Source: Halictus rubicundus (taxonomy: Eukaryota > Arthropoda > Insecta > Hymenoptera > Halictidae). From it: a DNA stretch of 64,000 nucleotides. The notes below the pieces were generated by a model. It did not search any database and was not told the origin of the DNA. It saw nothing but the letters and a program-made list of their open reading frames with translations. The stretch covers positions 7,998,001-8,062,000 of the forward strand of contig NC_135157.1 in the NCBI RefSeq assembly GCF_050948215.1. Reading direction: 5' to 3'. This document shows, in pieces, positions 59,764 through 64,000 of this stretch (position 1 is its first letter; every line of letters begins with the position of its first letter). The translations under genes and the position numbers were made by a program.

Positions 59764-61921
59764 GGTATTCCTCCGAACGGAGGTCCCTCAGGGACTCACT
59801 GCTGTGGGTGAGTACGGGTATTGGCGAACCCGGGGCGCCCCGAAGCGCCACCTCAGTAGATGGAAGTTCTGACTTCATCTACTCTTAGTTTCGTGTCGGG
59901 TAGGCCGTACTTGTGTACGGGGTTATTTTGGCTCTCGTGAGCACGTTAGATTCGCACTCTTGTGCATGTTAGGTAGGCCGTACTCGTGTACGGGGTTAGT
60001 TTGGCTCTCGTGAGCTGGTTAGATTCGCACTTTTGTGCATGTTAGGTAGGCCGTACTCGTGTACGGGGTTAGTTTGGCTCTCGAGAGCTGGTTAGATTCG
60101 CACTTTTGTGCATGTTAGGTAGGCCGTACTCGTGTACGGGGTTAGTTTGGCTCTCGAGAGCTGGTTAGATTTGCACTCTTGTGCATATTAGGTAGGCCGT
60201 ACTCGTGTACGGGGTCTTCATTTCTTCATCGAATACTTCGGCGTTACTTCATTTTGTGTCTAATTATTATTAGTCTGTTTCAGTTAAATCACAACAGTTC
60301 ACCATGATTATCGTCGAACGAAGACAACGAATTTTAAGAAGACTTCACAGTATTTATAAGTTCGTATTAGTTCTCGAGCAATTATTGTGTTAGATTTACT
60401 TTGTTAGTTTCGCTTATTGATTTTGGTCACAGCCTTCTGCTGTGACCAGTTGGTAGCGTCACCCTCGAACCAGAGCCTTCTGCTCTGGTTCGCTTCTTTC
60501 ATTTTTCTTTTTTGTAAATCTGAGCCTTCTGCTCCATTTTTATTATCTCTTTCATTGTTCAGAGACTTGTCTGTCTTAGTTTTCTTTTCTCACAATAATT
60601 GCTCGACTTGCATGCGTGCGTTAGTTATTAAGCTTGTTTGTTAGTATTATATATATGTCGAGTAATTTTTGCCCTAATTTGACTTTGCTTGGCTCGATTT
60701 TTGACGCCGACACAGCCTTCTGCTGTGTCGGTCCTTGCTTGTATGTACCAGACCGGTTGGTATCGGTATTCGGCGTAGATCCATTGAGAGGGATGGTTGA
60801 GAGACCTGTTCACTCGTGTAAAATCCTCTCTGCTGTAAGGCCACCCGAGTCGCCTCAACGCTAGTCGTTGCCTGGCGACAGGTGGGTGGGGGAAATGGGT
60901 ATCGTTTGAACGCTTCTCTCGGCCATCGCTCTTCGTGAGGACACGTCGGGTATCGGTGCTGGCTGGAGTTGGTTCTGCAAGCATTGTACGCGTCGCGTCA
61001 CCCTCGATCCAGAGCCTTCTGCTCTGGTTCGGTTTTGTTTCTCTCTTCGAAAGAATCAGAGCCTTATGCCTGATTCGTTTTTCACCCACCGTGGATCGGA
61101 GACTTCTTCTCCGACTCACACATTTTTTGTCCGCAATAATTACTCGACATACGTTGCGAAATTTAGTTTGTAAAACTCGAAAGCGTCGTTGTAAGAAAGG
61201 GAGTCAGAAGGAAGCGTATTGAATTCCTTCTGGCTTCCTTTCGGGTCTCGCGTGCAGCAACCTCCTCGTGGTGAGACCCGGGCAATCGATAATATTCTCT
61301 ATTTGTTAGATCTTCTATTATCTTACAAATAGAGAATAATATCGAGCAAATAGCTGCTCAATTATAATTTACGATAACATTGTGAAATAAAATTTAAGAC
61401 GTACCAATAATAAAAACTTGTGTAATTAATTGAATTGTGTCTGAATTTACTTTAAACTTGCTTGGGGTGGGCCAAGGGGGGTCCTTCCTGCTTTCCTTCG
61501 CGCTTTCCTTGTTTACCCTTGGCCCACCTACGCCTTCTTGGCAGCTCCTTTTAATTATTACTCGAAACACACACTTCTTGTTTCGGAATACTTTGTCATT
61601 CAATAAACATCGTAAATTTTTTCTGGGTTTCTAATTGAAATTTGCTTCTGAACTTTCTAAAAGTTCCTTTTCTTAAAATTGCTATGTTTGGCTTAAAATT
61701 GGTATTCCTCCGAACGGAGGTCCCTCAGGGGGCTCACTCACGGATGGGGCCGTGGGTGAGTACGGGTATTGGCGAACCCGAGGCGACCCTAGCCTTTATG
61801 TCGTTGCGTCCCAATTTCGTTTGATTTATTTTCGATTGGAATTGTTCATCTTTCCAATTGAAATTTATTTCTGAACTTTGAAAAGTTCTTATTCTAAAAT
61901 TTATATATCTGGTTTTAAATT
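59764..61921. repeat. Hairpin-rich tandem repeat, unit 2 (2,158 bp)
   Basis: Same order of blocks as unit 1. The 73-bp sub-array (59,905-60,212) has fewer copies, and several have GCTCTCGAGAGC, a perfect palindrome, in place of GGCTCTCGTGAGC. The CTTCT stem-loops start at about 60,425. The tail is identical to that of unit 3 over several hundred bases. Just before this unit the second leading sub-repeat is largely missing, since only about 125 bases of it remain (59,638-59,763). Confidence 0.9.
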
Positions 61922-64000
61922 GGTATCCCTCCGAACGGAGGTCCCTCAGGGACTCACTGCTGTGGGTGAGTACGGGTATTGGCGAACCCGGGGCGCCCCG
62001 AAGCGCCACCTCAGTAGATTGAAGTTCTGACTTCATCTACTCTTAGTTTGTTCTCGGTTAGGCCGTACTTGTGTACGGGGTTAGTTTGGCTCTCGTGAGC
62101 CGGTTAGATTCGCACTCTTGTGCATGTTAGGTAGGCCGTACTCGTGTACGGGGTTAGTTTGGCTCTCGTTAGCCGGTTGGATTTGCACTCTTGTGCATGT
62201 TAGGTAGGCCGCACTCGTGTGCGGGGTTAGCTTGGCTCTCGTGAGCTGGTCTTAGGTTGGCTCTCGTTAGCCTGTTAGATTTGCACTCTTGTGCATGTTA
62301 GGTAGGCCGTACTCGTGTACGGGGTCATCGTTTCTTCATCGATTACTTCGGTGTTCCTTCATTTCGTGTCTAATTATTATTAGTCTGTTTCAGTTAAATC
62401 ACAACAGTTCAGCATGATCATCGTCGAACGAAGACATCGAATAGTAAGAAGACTTCACATTATCTATAAGTTCGTATTAGTTCTCGAGCAATTACTGTGT
62501 TAGATTCACTTTGTTAGTTTTGCTTGCTGATTTGGGTCACAGCCTTCTGCTGTGACCAGTTGGTAGCGTCAGCCTCGAACCAGAGCCTTCTGCTCTGGTT
62601 CGCTTCTTTCATTTTTCTTTTTCGTAAATCTGAGCCTTCTGCTCCATTTTTATTTTTTCTGTCTTTATTCAGAGACTGGTCAGATTTAGTTTTTTTTGCT
62701 CACAATAATTGCTCGACTTAAGTTCGTGCGTTAGTCATTAAGCTTGTTTGTTAGTATTGTATATATGTCGAGTAATTTTTGCCGTAACTTCACTTTGATC
62801 GGCTCGATTTTTGATTCCGACACAGCCATCTGCTGTGTCGGACCTTGCTTGTATGTACCAGACCGGTTGGTACCGGTGCTCGGCGTAGAACCATTGAGAG
62901 GGATGTCCGAGAGACCTGTTCACTCGTGTAAAATCCTCCCTGCCGTAAGTCCACCCGAGTCGCCTCAACGCTAGTCGTTGCCTGGCGACAGGTGGGTGGG
63001 GGAAACTTAGGGTATCGTTTGAACGCTTCTCTCGGCCATCGCTCTTCGTGAGGAAACGTCGGGTATCGGTGCTGGCTGGAGTTGGTTCTGCAAGCATTGT
63101 ACGCGTCGCGTCACCCTCGATCCAGAGCCTTCTGCTCTGGTTCGCTTTTGTTTCTCTCTTTGAAAGAATCAGAGCCTTCTGCCTGATTCGTTTTTCATCT
63201 CCCGTGAATCGGAGACTTCTTCTCCGACTCACACATTTTTCCCCGCAATAATTACTCGACATACGCTGCGAAATTTAGTTTGTAAGACTCGAAAGCGTCG
63301 TTGTAAGAAAGGGAGTCAGAAGGAAGCGTATTGAATTCCTTCTGGCTTCCTTTCGGGTCTCGCGTGCAGCAACCTCCTCGTGGTGAGACCCGGGCAATCG
63401 ATAATATTCTCTATTTGTTAGATCTTCTATTATCTTACAAATAGAGAATAATATCGAGCAAATAGCTGCTCAATTATAATTTACGATAACATTGTGAAAT
63501 AAAATTTAAGACGTACCAATAATAAAAACTTGTGTAATTAATTGAATTGTGTCTGAATTTACTTTAAACTTGCTTGGGGTGGGCCAAGGGGGGTCCTTCC
63601 TGCTTTCCTTCGCGCTTTCCTTGTTTACCCTTGGCCCACCTACGCCTTCTTGGCAGCTCCTTTTAATTATTACTCGAAACACACACTTCTTGTTTCGGAA
63701 TACTTTGTCATTCAATAAACATCGTAAATTTTTTCTGGGTTTCTAATTGAAATTTGCTTCTGAACTTTCTAAAAGTTCCTTTTCTTAAAATTGCTATGTT
63801 TGGCTTAAAATTGGTATTCCTCCGAACGGAGGTCCCTCAGGGGGCTCACTCACGGATGGGGCCGTGGGTGAGTACGGGTATTGGCGAACCCGAGGCGACC
63901 CTAGCCTTTATGTCGTTGCGTCCCAATTTCGTTTGATTTATTTTCGATTGGAATTGTTCATCTTTCCAATTGAAATTTATTTCTGAACTTTGAAAAGTTC
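61922..64000. repeat. Hairpin-rich tandem repeat, unit 3 (runs off the window)
   Basis: Repeat unit of about 2,112 bp, judged from the leading sub-repeat at 61,701 and its next copy at 63,813. The array is still continuing when the window ends. The 73-bp sub-array is shortest here (62,057-62,325). The first half matches unit 1, the second half matches unit 2. One CTTCT loop has become CATCT (about 62,829). Confidence 0.9.

Noticed and set aside
56977..64000. Ribosomal DNA intergenic spacer
   Set aside because: Tandem 2-kb units with sub-repeats fit a spacer loosely, but no 18S, 5.8S or 28S sequence is recognisable in the window.
56977..64000. Retrozyme (tandem repeat with hammerhead ribozyme)
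   Set aside because: I looked for the CTGATGA and GAAA core arrangement in the units and found no convincing hammerhead.
1..64000. tRNA, rRNA or other classical RNA genes
   Set aside because: No cloverleaf with a GGTTCGAATCC-type T arm and matching acceptor stem, and no conserved rRNA or snRNA block, was found by eye; a tRNA scan would be decisive.

Overview
The window looks like a piece of an insect nuclear genome, most probably a hymenopteran. Three arthropod-type genes with small coding exons and GT-AG introns lie in AT-rich intronic and intergenic DNA sprinkled with small non-autonomous DNA transposons. The species call is inference; the gene calls rest on visible domains and on reading frames that close exactly across every proposed splice junction.

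Left part (1-24,200): a plus-strand KCTD1/KCTD15-type gene (BTB/POZ domain) with three coding exons at 4,105-4,355, 21,173-21,378 and 22,920-23,419, encoding 318 aa. Its 16.8-kb first intron and its flanks carry several miniature inverted-repeat elements: piggyBac-like with TTAA ends, mariner-like with TA targets, and pogo/Tigger-like with TA targets. There is also a short diverged tandem repeat split by one of these elements. Middle (24,200-35,568): no gene recognised; mobile-element remnants, microsatellites and polypyrimidine tracts.

Right-centre (35,569-47,109): two minus-strand genes. Taf4 (TFIID subunit 4) has ten coding exons and 960 aa, including the TAFH domain and the C-terminal histone-fold/CCTD region. 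Upstream of it is a PGRP-LC-like transmembrane peptidoglycan receptor with two coding exons: a cytoplasmic signalling part with a RHIM-like motif, one membrane span, and a PGRP ectodomain lacking the catalytic cysteine. These genes have unrelated jobs (a transcription co-regulator of the KCTD1/15 type, a general transcription factor, immune recognition in the IMD pathway); nothing suggests they work as one unit.

Right end (52,400-64,000): an 11.6-kb repeat domain, the most unusual part. In order it holds: (i) a 187-bp satellite in a 1,401-bp higher-order repeat; (ii) a 350-bp GC-rich segment with arthropod initiator-like TCAGTC motifs, ending in a strong splice-donor sequence; (iii) a 1,407-bp almost perfect palindrome (arms about 685 bp, 31-bp spacer, TTA on both sides), inserted in a diverged copy of the neighbouring repeat; (iv) a 2.1-kb tandem repeat built very largely of short hairpins. 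The hairpins include a family with different stems around one invariant CTTCT loop, and a 73-bp sub-array of TCGT-loop hairpins. I know of no described element with this architecture. It could be a structured non-coding RNA locus, a source of double-stranded RNA, or a hairpin-driven satellite; the sequence alone cannot decide.
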